Both the position numbers and the translations under genes were made by a program. Of a stretch of DNA of 37,605 nucleotides, positions 22,669 to 31,081 are shown one piece after another (positions within the stretch are counted from its first letter, which is position 1; every line of letters begins with the position of its first letter). The notes under the pieces were generated by a model that was not told where the DNA came from, did not search any database, and was given only the letters and a program-made list of their open reading frames with translations. This DNA comes from Stutzerimonas kunmingensis (GTDB lineage: Bacteria; Pseudomonadota; Gammaproteobacteria; Pseudomonadales; Pseudomonadaceae). The stretch spans positions 1-37,605 of the forward strand of contig NZ_JACXXG010000036.1 of the NCBI RefSeq assembly GCF_014764705.1, written 5' to 3'.

Positions 22669-23196
22669 TTACACCTCGAGCGGCTCGTAGTTCGCCGGAT
22701 CGTCAGGATCCACCCGCCAGCCAAAGGCCACGAGCGGGGCGGTGTTGAGGGTCGGCTCGGGCTCGACCTCACCGATCGCCAGGCGCTGCCGAAAGGTGAC
22801 GCCCCAGGCGTCGTATCCGTCGGCGCCGCGCTGGAATATCGAGGGGCCGCTGTGCAGGTCCTCGGGGTAGTTGCACTGGCGCCCGTGGAAGCCCCAACGG
22901 TTGCAGTCGGCCAGGCGCTCGAGGGCGGTCGCGAGGTTGATCGCCTCGAGGTTGGCGTACTTGCGCCACCTGGCCACGACCGCGTGCAGGGTGACGGTGA
23001 CGTCGTGCACGTAGCGCCCGTCGTTGTGCCGGGTGGCCGGGGTGGTGCGCTCGAGCTCGATCAGCACGGTGGCATCGCCGACCTTGCCGTCGAACTCCTC
23101 GTAATTGGCCACGCTGACGCCCAGCCCAGCAGCGTGGACGGCGTCACCGATGGCGAAGAACAGGTCGGACAGCTGATTAAGCGGCCTCGAGGACAT
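22669..23196 (-). CDS. Putative tail terminator / neck protein (175 aa)
   Basis: MSSRPLNQLSDLFFAIGDAVHAAGLGVSVANYEEF, then YVHDVTVTLHAVVARWRKYANLEAINLATALERLADCNRWG. The small alpha/beta pattern and the position between the gpZ-like protein and the baseplate genes fit a tail terminator (lambda gpU / Mu gp37 position). No catalytic motifs. The family is inferred from order and pattern. Confidence 0.55.
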   Translation of the reverse strand: MSSRPLNQLSDLFFAIGDAVHAAGLGVSVANYEEFDGKVGDATVLIELERTTPATRHNDGRYVHDVTVTLHAVVARWRKYANLEAINLATALERLADCNRWGFHGRQCNYPEDLHSGPSIFQRGADGYDAWGVTFRQRLAIGEVEPEPTLNTAPLVAFGWRVDPDDPANYEPLEV

Positions 23197-23701
23197 AACG
23201 GGCCTCCTGCTCGAACAGTTCCATGAATCGATTGGTGGCGCGGCGCTCCCAGCGCTCGAGGGCGCCGAGGCCTTCGCCTTCCCAATCCTCGGTCACCTTC
23301 TCGATCGGCAGGCGCTCGCGGCCCTTGCGCCGGAAAACCAGGCGCTGCGTCGATCGCATCGGTGATATGAAGGCGGCGTCGTATTGACGATGACCGACCG
23401 CGACGCCGGTCGGGGTCTGCTTGGGCGTGCCCAGGTAATGCACGCTGATCGGTTGCAGACCGACCCACAGCTTCACCTCCTTGGCGGTGGATCGGCTATG
23501 GATCTGGTAACGGTGGCGAAGTGGGCTCTGCGTGATGCGCAGCTCGCGGGAGATCTCCCGCGAACTGTGCGTGCGCAGCCACAGCGCCGTTTTGCGCAAG
23601 GCGCGGGCGGCGGCCAGGTCGAGGCGGCGCGGCATATCGGCGATGGCCTTGTCGACCGACGCCCAGCCGTCCACCTCGAAGTTCAGCTCGAAGCCTGCCA
23701 T
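23177..23701 (-). CDS. Z: Minor tail / neck protein Z-like (lambda gpZ family)
   Basis: 174 aa. MAGFELNFEVDGWASVDKAIADMPRRLDLAAARALRKTALWLRTHSSREISREL is the opening of prophage minor tail protein Z (tail completion). Residues from about 80 have SVHYLGTPKQTPTGVAVG and a basic end. It stands after the FII-like joining gene, in lambda order (FI, FII, Z), and overlaps its 3' neighbour by 20 bases. Confidence 0.78.
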   Translation of the reverse strand: MAGFELNFEVDGWASVDKAIADMPRRLDLAAARALRKTALWLRTHSSREISRELRITQSPLRHRYQIHSRSTAKEVKLWVGLQPISVHYLGTPKQTPTGVAVGHRQYDAAFISPMRSTQRLVFRRKGRERLPIEKVTEDWEGEGLGALERWERRATNRFMELFEQEARYVLEAA

Positions 23702-24060
23702 CTGCCCCGCTCCCCTGCAGGTGCTGCTCGGTTGCCATACGGCACGAGGGTTAACAGCGAGCGCAGGCGCCCGAGCGGCTCGACGTTGCCGACGGAGTAC
23801 TCGACCCCGTCGACGACGATCTTCGCCGTCCGGTCCTGCGGCACCGCCGAGGTGGCCATCTGCAGCAGCACCTGGTCGGGTCTCACCCGCAGGTTCGCCG
23901 CGTTCGGATCCACGCCCGAGCGGTACTGCCGACCCGAGCGGGTCGGCGCGCCCAGCATGCCGTTGACCGTGCGCGCTTCCCGCCCCGGCTCGATCACCTG
24001 CACGGTGCAGCCAAACTCGTCGGGGTCGTAGAGCGCGTCGAGGTCGTCGGCGCCGATCAC
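23683..24060 (-). CDS. Head-tail joining protein (lambda FII-like)
   Basis: 125 aa, GTG start at 24060 overlapping the previous stop (GTGA). MIGADDLDALYDPDEFGCTVQVIEPG, LQMATSAVPQDRTAKIVVDGVEYSVGNVEPLG and SLLTLV fit the FII / head-tail joining family. It would attach the completed tail to the portal side of the head. Confidence 0.78.
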   Translation of the reverse strand: MIGADDLDALYDPDEFGCTVQVIEPGREARTVNGMLGAPTRSGRQYRSGVDPNAANLRVRPDQVLLQMATSAVPQDRTAKIVVDGVEYSVGNVEPLGRLRSLLTLVPYGNRAAPAGERGRWQASS

Positions 24061-24488
24061 TTCGACTTAGCCGGCGTCACCGGCTTTTCGGCTGCAGCCT
24101 TGGCCTTTTCCAGCTCGGCCACTTCGGCGGTCAGAGCGTCTCGGCGCTGGCCGAACTCCTCGAGGTCGCTTTCCAGCGCCTTGAGATCACCGGCCAGCTC
24201 GTTCTTGCGATCCTGCAGGGCGGCGATTTCGTCCTCGAGGTCACCCTTTTTGCGGGCTAGCTCTTGCACTTGCTCGCTGATGAACTCGGCGACTTCGTCG
24301 TCGCCCTGCTCGGCGCGATAGGCGGCAACCTCCTCGTCGGTGGCGTCGCGGGCCAGCTTCGAGCCGATCCAGTCATTGCGCAGCGCGCGGTCGACCTCGA
24401 GCGTGGTTTCGGCGGGTACAAACTCGCCGTGCACGCTCAGGCCGAGCAGCGTCACCACGATGTAACTCGTGGGCAGTTGCTTGCTCAT
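24057..24488 (-). CDS. Coiled-coil head protein (lambda FI position)
   Basis: 143 aa. The N-terminal third is globular (PTSYIVVTLLGLSVHGEFVPAETTLEV). Residues about 65-130 form a long charged coiled coil (ARKKGDLEDEIAALQDRKNELAG..), then KPVTPAKSK. Its place after the capsid gene is that of lambda FI or of a decoration protein. The N-terminal part is typical of a small head protein family in pseudomonad phages, but the exact name is unsure. ATG 24488 (AAGGAA upstream) is preferred over 24515. Confidence 0.6.
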   Translation of the reverse strand: MSKQLPTSYIVVTLLGLSVHGEFVPAETTLEVDRALRNDWIGSKLARDATDEEVAAYRAEQGDDEVAEFISEQVQELARKKGDLEDEIAALQDRKNELAGDLKALESDLEEFGQRRDALTAEVAELEKAKAAAEKPVTPAKSK

Positions 24489-24513
24489 GGGTTTGGTTCC
24501 TTGTGATACGGTC

Positions 24514-24535
24514 AAAATCGGGGGCCGTAGCCCCC
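24514..24535 (-). terminator. Intra-operon terminator after the capsid gene
   Basis: On the minus strand GGGGGC-TACG-GCCCCC followed by GATTTTGACC. It again has a UNCG-type C(UACG)G loop. It follows the downstream gene boundary between the capsid (24561) and the FI-like gene; reading order on the minus strand is capsid, this hairpin, FI-like gene. Confidence 0.75.
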
Positions 24536-24560
24536 TACCTGCCCGCTTTCAGGTTCGGAT

Positions 24561-26468
24561 TTAGGCCGCTGCCTTGTTGGCGATGCAGAAGCCCTCTTTG
24601 CGGCGGATGCCGGCGTCGACGTCTTGGAACACGCGCAGCATCAGGCCGTCGCTGCCTGCCAGGGCATACGGGTCGGGCTTGAGGTCCAGCACGCCCCACA
24701 TGCCGAGGATCATCTGCGAGAAGTCGCCATAGACCCACTTGTCGGCCGGCATCTGGTTGGTGGCCTCGGCGCGGTAGCCGTTGACCTCGTTGTCCTTGCC
24801 CCACAGGCGCTCGCCGGTACCGGCGAAGACTTCCTTCTTCTTGGCCATGCCGCGCTGCGTCATGCTGGTCAGGTAGGCCAGCGAGCCGCTGTCGACGTTG
24901 AAGGTCGCCGTGTTGCTTTCCATGTTGACGACCGTATCCCAATCGATCCCGGTGCTCGGGAAGTTGAGGGTCGGAACGCCGGCCATGTTCAGCAGGCCGA
25001 GGATCTGGTTATCGACGCCGGTGCCGGTCAGCAGCGCCAGGTCGATGGCCACGGCGATGCCGTCGACCAGGTCGCTGATGATCAGCGATTCGATCGAGCG
25101 GCTGGCCTGCTTGCGCAGCTTGCGGGTGACCGGGATCGCGCCGGCGATGGTCTTCGGCGACAGCGGGATGGTGGTCAGGTCGAAGTCGCTCGGGGTGACG
25201 TTCTCGCCCTCGCCCAGCCAGTAGAAGTTGCTCCCGTTGAGCTTCTTCGGAATGTCCAGGTCGCCCACCAGGCCGCCCAGCATGCGCATGCCCAACTTGG
25301 CCATCACGGTGCGGTTGCGCAGGATGTCGACGAACTGGTCGAGGCGCAGGTCAGTGGCCACCAGCTCGCCACCCTTGCCGGCCTCGCCCTTGCTCATGCC
25401 GCGTTTGTAGCCCTCGAGCAGCAGGTCGTGCGGCACGTAGAAACCGCGCGCTTCCTTCTTGAGGTGGTCGCCCAGGGCGATGCTGACCTCGCGCTCGAGG
25501 CCCGCCTTGCTCCAGTCGTTCTCGGCGGCGGCGTTCAAGGCGCGCATCAGCGAGTATTCGCCGACTTCCTTCTCGCTCAGGCCCATGCCGCGAGCCGATA
25601 CGTCATTCGTGAACTTCGGCAGCTCACGGGCGCCAGGCTTGGCCGGCGGGGTGCTGGTCGCGACAGGCTTGTGACGCTCGAGCAGCTGCGCGCGCAGCTG
25701 GTCGACCGAGTGACCGGCGGTGATGGCTTCGGACGCCAGCGCGCGGTGCGCCGGGAACTGCTCGCCGAGGGCCATCAGGTCGGCCACGCGCTGACGCTCG
25801 AGGGTGACCGGGTCGGTGCCGTTGGTGTTGGTGGCGGTCGGGTTGTTGCGCTGACCGTCGTTCGGGTCGTTCGGCTGGGGCATTTCGATACCTCGAATGG
25901 TGATGGTGTGTATGGGTGTTTCAGGGGCGGAACGCCCTACCCCGACGGTCGGGTCGGCGGGCACGGAAACGCTGGAAACCTCGTAGGGCTCCCAGCGGGT
26001 GACGCGGTAGTGATCGAGGCCGTTTTCGCTGCGCTCGAGGACCATTTCGACGGGGATGTAGCCGACCGAGATATTCCGGCGGATGCCGTCGATCACGTCC
26101 TGCCAGATCTCCTCGGCGCGCTCGCTGCGCGAGAAACGGATCCGCGCGCGCAGCTTGCGATCGCTGTCGAGCCAGGCCTCGTCGACGACGCCGATCTGCC
26201 CGCTCCAGCTGTTGTGCTGCAGCAGGAAGGGGGCGCCGGCGCGCAAGCGGGTCAGGTCGACCGACTCCTCCGAGTGGTCGAGCACTTCCATGCCGAACCA
26301 CCGGCGCACCGGGTATTCGCTGGAAACGGCGACCTCGACGGTGCGGGCCTCTTTATCGATGGTCGACAGGTCGACGGCGAGCGAGCGCTGCAGCTGCTGG
26401 CCCTCGATCTGCCGCAGGACGGGCGGCAGGGCGCCGCTATTCGTCGTCGGTGCCGTCGGGTTTGGCAT
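24561..26468 (-). CDS. Fused prohead protease - HK97-type major capsid protein
   Basis: 635 aa combining two normally separate proteins. Residues about 20-200 are an HK97-type prohead protease: VEVAVSSEYPVRRWFG, LLQHN (His85), IGVVDEAWLDSDRKLRARIRFS and RRNISVGY (catalytic Ser134), then YEVSSVSVPADPTVGVGRS. Residues about 205-310 are a hydrophilic linker/scaffold-like delta region (PQPNDPNDGQRNNPTATNTN, then helical). Residues about 330-635 are the HK97-fold capsid: GGELVATDLRLDQFVDILRNRTVMAKLGM, ENVTPSDFDLTTIPLSPKTIAGAIPVTRKL, KWVYGDFSQMILGMWGVLDL. ATG 26468 is preceded by GAGGA. The mature capsid would be released by self-processing. Confidence 0.93.
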   Translation of the reverse strand: MPNPTAPTTNSGALPPVLRQIEGQQLQRSLAVDLSTIDKEARTVEVAVSSEYPVRRWFGMEVLDHSEESVDLTRLRAGAPFLLQHNSWSGQIGVVDEAWLDSDRKLRARIRFSRSERAEEIWQDVIDGIRRNISVGYIPVEMVLERSENGLDHYRVTRWEPYEVSSVSVPADPTVGVGRSAPETPIHTITIRGIEMPQPNDPNDGQRNNPTATNTNGTDPVTLERQRVADLMALGEQFPAHRALASEAITAGHSVDQLRAQLLERHKPVATSTPPAKPGARELPKFTNDVSARGMGLSEKEVGEYSLMRALNAAAENDWSKAGLEREVSIALGDHLKKEARGFYVPHDLLLEGYKRGMSKGEAGKGGELVATDLRLDQFVDILRNRTVMAKLGMRMLGGLVGDLDIPKKLNGSNFYWLGEGENVTPSDFDLTTIPLSPKTIAGAIPVTRKLRKQASRSIESLIISDLVDGIAVAIDLALLTGTGVDNQILGLLNMAGVPTLNFPSTGIDWDTVVNMESNTATFNVDSGSLAYLTSMTQRGMAKKKEVFAGTGERLWGKDNEVNGYRAEATNQMPADKWVYGDFSQMILGMWGVLDLKPDPYALAGSDGLMLRVFQDVDAGIRRKEGFCIANKAAA

Positions 26469-27957
26469 CGTCGGTTTCCTCGGTTGGTTGGGGTTCAGCG
26501 AGCAGACCCAGCTCGCGCAGGCGCTCGGCCTCGTCGGCCAGCTCGGCGAAAATCTCGTCGGGGTCGTCGCCATTGGCGCGGATATACGAACTGCGCGACT
26601 TGGTGCGGTTGCCGATCGACTCGGTGGCCGATTTGCTGTCTTTAAGCGGGTCGACCCAATCCCAGCCGCGTGGCTGCCAGGCCTGCTCGCTGCTGCGGGC
26701 CAGATCCCGGGGCGGGATCTTCAAGGCACCCTTGAGCAGGGCGCACTCGAACCAGGTTTCGCCGAGGCGCTCGAGCAGCTCGCTGATGACCAGCTCCTGC
26801 ACGCACTTGTAGAAGTCGCGCTCGTCGAGCGTGCCGTCGCGCAGGCTCGAGAAGCTCACGCCCTCGAGGTCATTGGAAAGCCGGTTGTAGCTCGGCCCCA
26901 GGCCACCGGCGGCGCTGCGCAGGGTGTCTTTGACGAAGGGGGCGAAGTCGCTCCCGGGCGTGTTGTGATTGAGCTCGCGGTACTTGTAGCCGTAGGGCAA
27001 CGCCCGGGCGGTACCGGCCTCGACTTCCTCGTAGATCGCGCCGACGTCGTCTTCGTCTTCGTTGGGCGGGTCGAGCCACTCGGCGTCGGGCTCATAGAAG
27101 CCGGTGATCTTGGCCGCATGCTCGGCCTTGATCCGCGTCGCCTGGCGAAACTCCTCGAGGTGGTGCAGATCCAGCGCGGCGGCATGGGTCCAGGTGAAGC
27201 CACGCACCTGGTGCGGGCGCCACGGGTCGAAGCTATGGATCAGCTCGTCGGCCGGGATCCGCTCGTACTTCTCCTCGACCGGGCCGTGATAGACGTCGCC
27301 GGGGTGGTACTTGAGCAGCCAGTAGGCGACCGCGCGCTCCCAGGCGTCGAGCTCGACGCCCATGCGGATGCGGTTGCCGTTGTCGAGTTCCTGGTTAAGG
27401 TTGAGATCCAGCCGATCGGCCTCGAGGATCTGCACCGCGAAGCCCCAACGGTTCGGCCAGTTGCGCAGCAGGCGCACAAGCACCTCGCCGTCGCGGGCCA
27501 GGGTCTCGATCCAGAGCCAGCAGAACGTCACGAAGCTATAACGCCCGGTGACGTCGAACTGCCCTTTGCGGCAAAACTTGGTCCATTCCTTCTCGATCAG
27601 CCGGCGGGTGATGCGGTCGGGCTTGCCATCGGGCAGCACGGCCTTTGACTGCAGGCTGATGCCGTAGGGGCCGACGACGTTCTGCCGCAGCAGGCGGTAG
27701 AAGCGCTTGAGCGGCGAGGCGTTGATCGACTGCTCGCGGGCGCGCTGTCGCAGCGTCTCGTGATCGCCGTAGATCAGCTGGTTGGCATCGGCGCCACTCG
27801 AGCGCCGCGACCAGGCCTTCGTCAGCCCGCCACCGCTGGCCATCTTGAAACCTCGACGACCGACGGTCGGCTCCCGCCGTGCGGTGCTGGCATCGGCGGC
27901 AGGCGTGCGCCCGCCACCCCAGCCCAAGCGCGCCAGGGCGCGGCGTAGCGGGTTCAT
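26437..27957 (-). CDS. Portal protein (lambda gpB family)
   Basis: 506 aa; dodecameric portal through which DNA enters and leaves the head. LRQRAREQSINASPLKRFYRLLRQNVVGPYGI is the typical lambda-family opening, followed by LARDGEVLVRLLRNWPN, FAVQILEADRLDLNLNQ, GVELDAWERAVAYWLLKYHPGD and a HSFDPWRPHQVRGFTWTH block. The C-terminus is acidic (EETDDAKPDGTDDE). It overlaps the protease-capsid start by 32 bases. Confidence 0.95.
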   Translation of the reverse strand: MNPLRRALARLGWGGGRTPAADASTARREPTVGRRGFKMASGGGLTKAWSRRSSGADANQLIYGDHETLRQRAREQSINASPLKRFYRLLRQNVVGPYGISLQSKAVLPDGKPDRITRRLIEKEWTKFCRKGQFDVTGRYSFVTFCWLWIETLARDGEVLVRLLRNWPNRWGFAVQILEADRLDLNLNQELDNGNRIRMGVELDAWERAVAYWLLKYHPGDVYHGPVEEKYERIPADELIHSFDPWRPHQVRGFTWTHAAALDLHHLEEFRQATRIKAEHAAKITGFYEPDAEWLDPPNEDEDDVGAIYEEVEAGTARALPYGYKYRELNHNTPGSDFAPFVKDTLRSAAGGLGPSYNRLSNDLEGVSFSSLRDGTLDERDFYKCVQELVISELLERLGETWFECALLKGALKIPPRDLARSSEQAWQPRGWDWVDPLKDSKSATESIGNRTKSRSSYIRANGDDPDEIFAELADEAERLRELGLLAEPQPTEETDDAKPDGTDDE

Positions 27958-27961
27958 AGGC

Positions 27962-28477
27962 TTACCTCAGAATGAAATGCACCGGGCGGCCGAGTGGCCA
28001 TCGGCGGTTGCGCTCGCGCGCCGCCTCGCGGCGGTACTGCAGGCGCAGCTCGTTGAGTCGCTCGATCGGGATCCGGTCAAGGCGCTGGCCGTCGATCTCG
28101 TAACTCTGCTGATCCTTGGGGATCCGCTTCTCGAGCGCGGCCTCGATCAGGGCGAGCATGCGCTGCGCGTGGCTGCGCACGTCGCTCGGCTCGGCCGTGG
28201 CGAGGTTCGGGTCGACCTGCAGCGTGCCCTTGGCCACCGTCAGGCGCTCGTCGCCCTTGGCGGCCAGCGCGACCCAGCGGTAGAGGCCGGGCGCCCACGT
28301 TGCCGTAGTACCGGCCGAGAGCTCGACGCGGTACGGGGCCGCGGCGATCGCCGCGACCTCGTGCCGTTCGGGGCCGCTGAAGACGTACAGCAGCACCCAG
28401 CCGTCAGCAGCCGGGCAGGCGGGCACGTCACGCGACCAGGCGACCGAGTCGCCGGCGTGTAGGGTGGTCGGTTCCAT
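27962..28477 (-). CDS. Putative head-tail connector, gpW-like C-terminus (171 aa)
   Basis: Between large terminase and portal, where lambda has W. The C-terminal third, ALIEAALEKRIPKDQQSYEIDGQRLDRIPIERLNELRLQYRREAARERNRR, resembles the gpW head-completion protein with its helix-hairpin-helix. The N-terminal ~85 residues (HAGDSVAWSRDVPAC...LYVFSGPERHEVAAI) form a beta-rich extra domain. So this looks like a gpW-type connector with an added N-terminal domain. It starts 4 bases after the terL stop. Confidence 0.65.
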   Translation of the reverse strand: MEPTTLHAGDSVAWSRDVPACPAADGWVLLYVFSGPERHEVAAIAAAPYRVELSAGTTATWAPGLYRWVALAAKGDERLTVAKGTLQVDPNLATAEPSDVRSHAQRMLALIEAALEKRIPKDQQSYEIDGQRLDRIPIERLNELRLQYRREAARERNRRWPLGRPVHFILR

Positions 28478-28480
28478 GGG

Positions 28481-30601
28481 TCACCGGGGTGATTTGCGGA
28501 TGATCTTCACGCGGGGCCGGGCCTTGGCCTTTGGCTTCGGTGGCTCTGCGGGGGCGGGCGATCGGGGCGCAGGCGATGGGGTTTCGTCGCCCTCCTCCTG
28601 GTCGTCATCCACCGGCGCGGGCTGCGGATCCGCAACGGGCTGCCCACCCTTGACCAGGGCGACGAGCTCGGCACGGGTCAGAGCGCCGACCTTGCGGCGC
28701 TGCAGCTTGTCGCGCAGGGCGAGGATGTACTGCATCGCCTCACAGTCGAGGTAATGGTTTTCGCCGACCTGGTGGAAACGGCCCTCGCTTTCGCGCCACT
28801 CCTCGCCGACCAGCTGCTTGCAGTAGTCGTCGGTGACTTGCTGATGCAGCAGCCACCAGCCGGGCCGGGTATCCGGTCGGCCGAAACGGCTATGCACCCA
28901 GCGCTTCGCGAGGGGTGAATCGAACGCCCAGCGGGCATCGCCGCGCTTGCGGGTTTTGCCCTTCTTGTCCTGCTCGACGAGCTCCTTGCGGAACGGTTTG
29001 TCGAGCTTCTCCCGGCCGCGCAGGGCGATGGCTCGCCCCTTGTGCTCGTTGATGAACTTGTAGACCTGGTCATCGCGATAGCCGATATCGATGCCGGTCA
29101 GGCTGATGCCGTGACCGTCACCGTATTCGGTGTCGATCAGCTCGGACAGCTGGTCCCATACGGCATCCTGATCGGTCTCGCCCCATAGCTCGCCGTGCTC
29201 GAGGAGCATCGAGCCGAGGCCGGCGAACCAGGCGCGCACGACGTACACCAGGCGGTTTTTCTGCACGTCGATCGTGCAGTAGATCCGCAGGGGCTCGTGC
29301 AGCAGCTCGGCGGCGGCGTAGCCGAAGCACTGCGCGCGAACCTCCTCCCAGCTGGGGGCGTCGCCCGCCTCGGCGTAGCACTCGCCGAAACCCGTGTTGT
29401 AGACGGCCAGCAGCTTGGCCGGGTCGCCATCGATCAGGGCGGCCAGCAGCTTCTTGGCAAGGAATCCGTAGGACTTCTTGACGGCGAAGCTGCACAGGCC
29501 CGAGACCCATATCGAGTAATGGGTAAACCCGGCCGTGTCAGCGGTGCCGAGGATCTCGCCCTTCTTGCTGATCGACTCGCCAGGGGCAACCGGAACGCCG
29601 CGGGCGTTCATCCAGGGCCGCCACTTGTCCTCGATCATGCAGCCATTGCAGGGGCAGGTCAGCCGCGCATGCTTGAAGGCCTCGTCGGGCGTGCACTCCT
29701 CGGCCGAACCTTTGCCGGGCCACCAGAGCAGGCCCGACCAGGGCACGAAGTATTCGCCGCACTCGGGGCACGGTACCGCCCACTCGTGGCGGGTGCCCGA
29801 CTGCCAGAGTTGCCAGACCTTCGAGCCGACTTTCTTCGCCTCGGCGACGACCCAATGCCACAGGCCGGTGCGCTCGTCGGGTCGTCGCTCGATCTTGCCG
29901 TGCGTGGGCGTGGCGGTGTAACCGATTTTCGAGTCGGCGTAGGCATCGCCCCGCGCCTCGATGATCTCGGTCGTGTCACCTTCGCCGGTGTTTACGATGC
30001 GATCGACCTCGTCGACCATCACCAGGCCGGCAGAGTCGGCGGCGAGCTCGGTCGGCGAGCCGGCCCAGGCGAAACGGAACTTGGTACCGCCCAGCCACTT
30101 GACCGTTTTCGTGCTGCGTCCTTCGTACTTCGCCGCGAGCGACTCGCACTCGCCGAACATGGCCATGAATTTGGGCTCGACCGTGCCATCGATCAGCGGC
30201 TTGGTCGGGGCAACGTACAGGCAGGGCGTCGGATCCTCGTCGAGCCGGTGGCCGATGATGTTTTCCATCGTCACCGACTTGCCCATCTGCGTGCCCATGA
30301 CGAAGGTCACGCGGGAAAAGCAGGGCTGCGCGAACGCCCAGGCGACCGGGCGCATATAGGGGTTGGTGTCAGGGCTGAACGGGCCGGGGATCGGCGCGCT
30401 CGGCGGCATGATGCGCTTGTCGGCCGCCCACTGGTCAGCCGTCCTCGGCGGCGGCGCCTGCACCATCTTCGCCGCGTAGCTGATCGAGGTGGTCAACGTC
30501 CGCAACGAGCTCGCGTGCGCGACGTTCGAGGCGGTCGGCAGTAGCTGCGCGGATACGCCGCGTTTCTTCAAATACTCGAGCTCGGATGGTGGCAGGGTCA
30601 T
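28481..30601 (-). CDS. terL: Terminase large subunit (lambda gpA family)
   Basis: 706 aa; ATPase and nuclease that cuts and packages DNA. Walker A is GTQMGKS (residues 103-109), Walker B VMVDEVD (194-200), then a Cys pair CPECG (278-282) with a second set CPCNGC further on. The nuclease half shows YCTIDVQKNRLVYVVRAW and GIDIGYRDDQVYKF with its acidic residues. gpA-type enzymes act at cos sites. The ATG at 30601 is retained because the region before PPPRTADQW aligns with the N-terminus of lambda gpA, although it overlaps terS by 167 bases out of frame; ATG 30466 is the alternative. Confidence 0.93.
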   Translation of the reverse strand: MTLPPSELEYLKKRGVSAQLLPTASNVAHASSLRTLTTSISYAAKMVQAPPPRTADQWAADKRIMPPSAPIPGPFSPDTNPYMRPVAWAFAQPCFSRVTFVMGTQMGKSVTMENIIGHRLDEDPTPCLYVAPTKPLIDGTVEPKFMAMFGECESLAAKYEGRSTKTVKWLGGTKFRFAWAGSPTELAADSAGLVMVDEVDRIVNTGEGDTTEIIEARGDAYADSKIGYTATPTHGKIERRPDERTGLWHWVVAEAKKVGSKVWQLWQSGTRHEWAVPCPECGEYFVPWSGLLWWPGKGSAEECTPDEAFKHARLTCPCNGCMIEDKWRPWMNARGVPVAPGESISKKGEILGTADTAGFTHYSIWVSGLCSFAVKKSYGFLAKKLLAALIDGDPAKLLAVYNTGFGECYAEAGDAPSWEEVRAQCFGYAAAELLHEPLRIYCTIDVQKNRLVYVVRAWFAGLGSMLLEHGELWGETDQDAVWDQLSELIDTEYGDGHGISLTGIDIGYRDDQVYKFINEHKGRAIALRGREKLDKPFRKELVEQDKKGKTRKRGDARWAFDSPLAKRWVHSRFGRPDTRPGWWLLHQQVTDDYCKQLVGEEWRESEGRFHQVGENHYLDCEAMQYILALRDKLQRRKVGALTRAELVALVKGGQPVADPQPAPVDDDQEEGDETPSPAPRSPAPAEPPKPKAKARPRVKIIRKSPR

Positions 30602-31007
30602 CGATCACCGCCAGATCGGCAGCGCAGCGGCTAGGCAGCGCGTCGAGTTGAGTTGCATAAACGGCCGCCACGCTGACTAGGATCTGCCCGACGGTGTCGG
30701 CAGGCAGGAGCCGGCCGCGCGTCTGGTCGATCTCGAGCTGCAGCTTTTCGCGGCGCGCGCGCTTGAGCAGGCGATCCTCGGTCGAGGCAGAGGCGAGCCC
30801 CTCCTCGTCTTCGTCGTCGTCGCCGAGCTCCTGGCGAACGGCGCGGGCGATCAGCCACTCGATCGCCGCCTCGCTGTCGATCTGCACCTCGACGCCACGA
30901 CCACCGCCACCGGAAACCGGCAGACCGTCGTCGATCAGTTTCGAGATCCAGCGCGGCGACTTGCCGATCAGCTCGCCGAGTTCCTTCTTGCTGACGATCT
31001 TGCCCAT
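30435..31007 (-). CDS. terS: Terminase small subunit (lambda Nu1-like)
   Basis: 190 aa, near the 181 aa of Nu1. The N-terminal winged helix is clear: VSKKELGELIGKSPRWISKLIDDGLPVSGGGGRGVEVQIDSEAAIEWL, matching Nu1 almost block by block, then helical EDRLLKRARREKLQLEIDQTRG. It recognises cos and recruits the large subunit. ATG 31007 gives the Nu1 length but has no ribosome site; ATG 31055 has AAAAGGA close by and would add 16 hydrophobic residues encoded by the octamer array. I keep 31007. Confidence 0.88.
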   Translation of the reverse strand: MGKIVSKKELGELIGKSPRWISKLIDDGLPVSGGGGRGVEVQIDSEAAIEWLIARAVRQELGDDDEDEEGLASASTEDRLLKRARREKLQLEIDQTRGRLLPADTVGQILVSVAAVYATQLDALPSRCAADLAVIDDPATIRARVFEETRRIRAATADRLERRARELVADVDHLDQLRGEDGAGAAAEDG

Positions 31008-31015
31008 GGGGAGAA

Positions 31016-31047
31016 AGGACCAAAGGAGCCAAGGAACAAAAGCGCAA
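31016..31047 (-). repeat. Four 8-bp repeats upstream of terS, like those of parA
   Basis: On the minus strand TTGCGCTT, TTGTTCCT, TGGCTCCT, TTGGTCCT with exact 8-bp period. The second copy equals an octamer of the parA array. They cover the 5' leader of terS. Confidence 0.6.
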
Positions 31048-31081
31048 AACCGCATAAGTCCTTTTGAACTGATGCGGTTTT
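31046..31081. other. 10-bp inverted repeat AAAACCGCAT before terS
   Basis: AAAACCGCAT (31046-31055) and ATGCGGTTTT (31072-31081) are perfect arms with a 16-base loop. As RNA it forms a hairpin at the terS leader; as DNA it could be an operator. It overlaps the edge of the octamer array. Confidence 0.55.

Noticed and set aside
24624..26645. 673-aa open frame on the plus strand across the capsid gene
   Set aside because: Antisense shadow of the protease-capsid gene, rich in Ala, Gln, His and Val without any domain; it also runs against the whole late operon.
29195..30544. 449-aa plus-strand frame opposite terL
   Set aside because: Antisense shadow; terL carries Walker motifs and Cys pairs on the minus strand.
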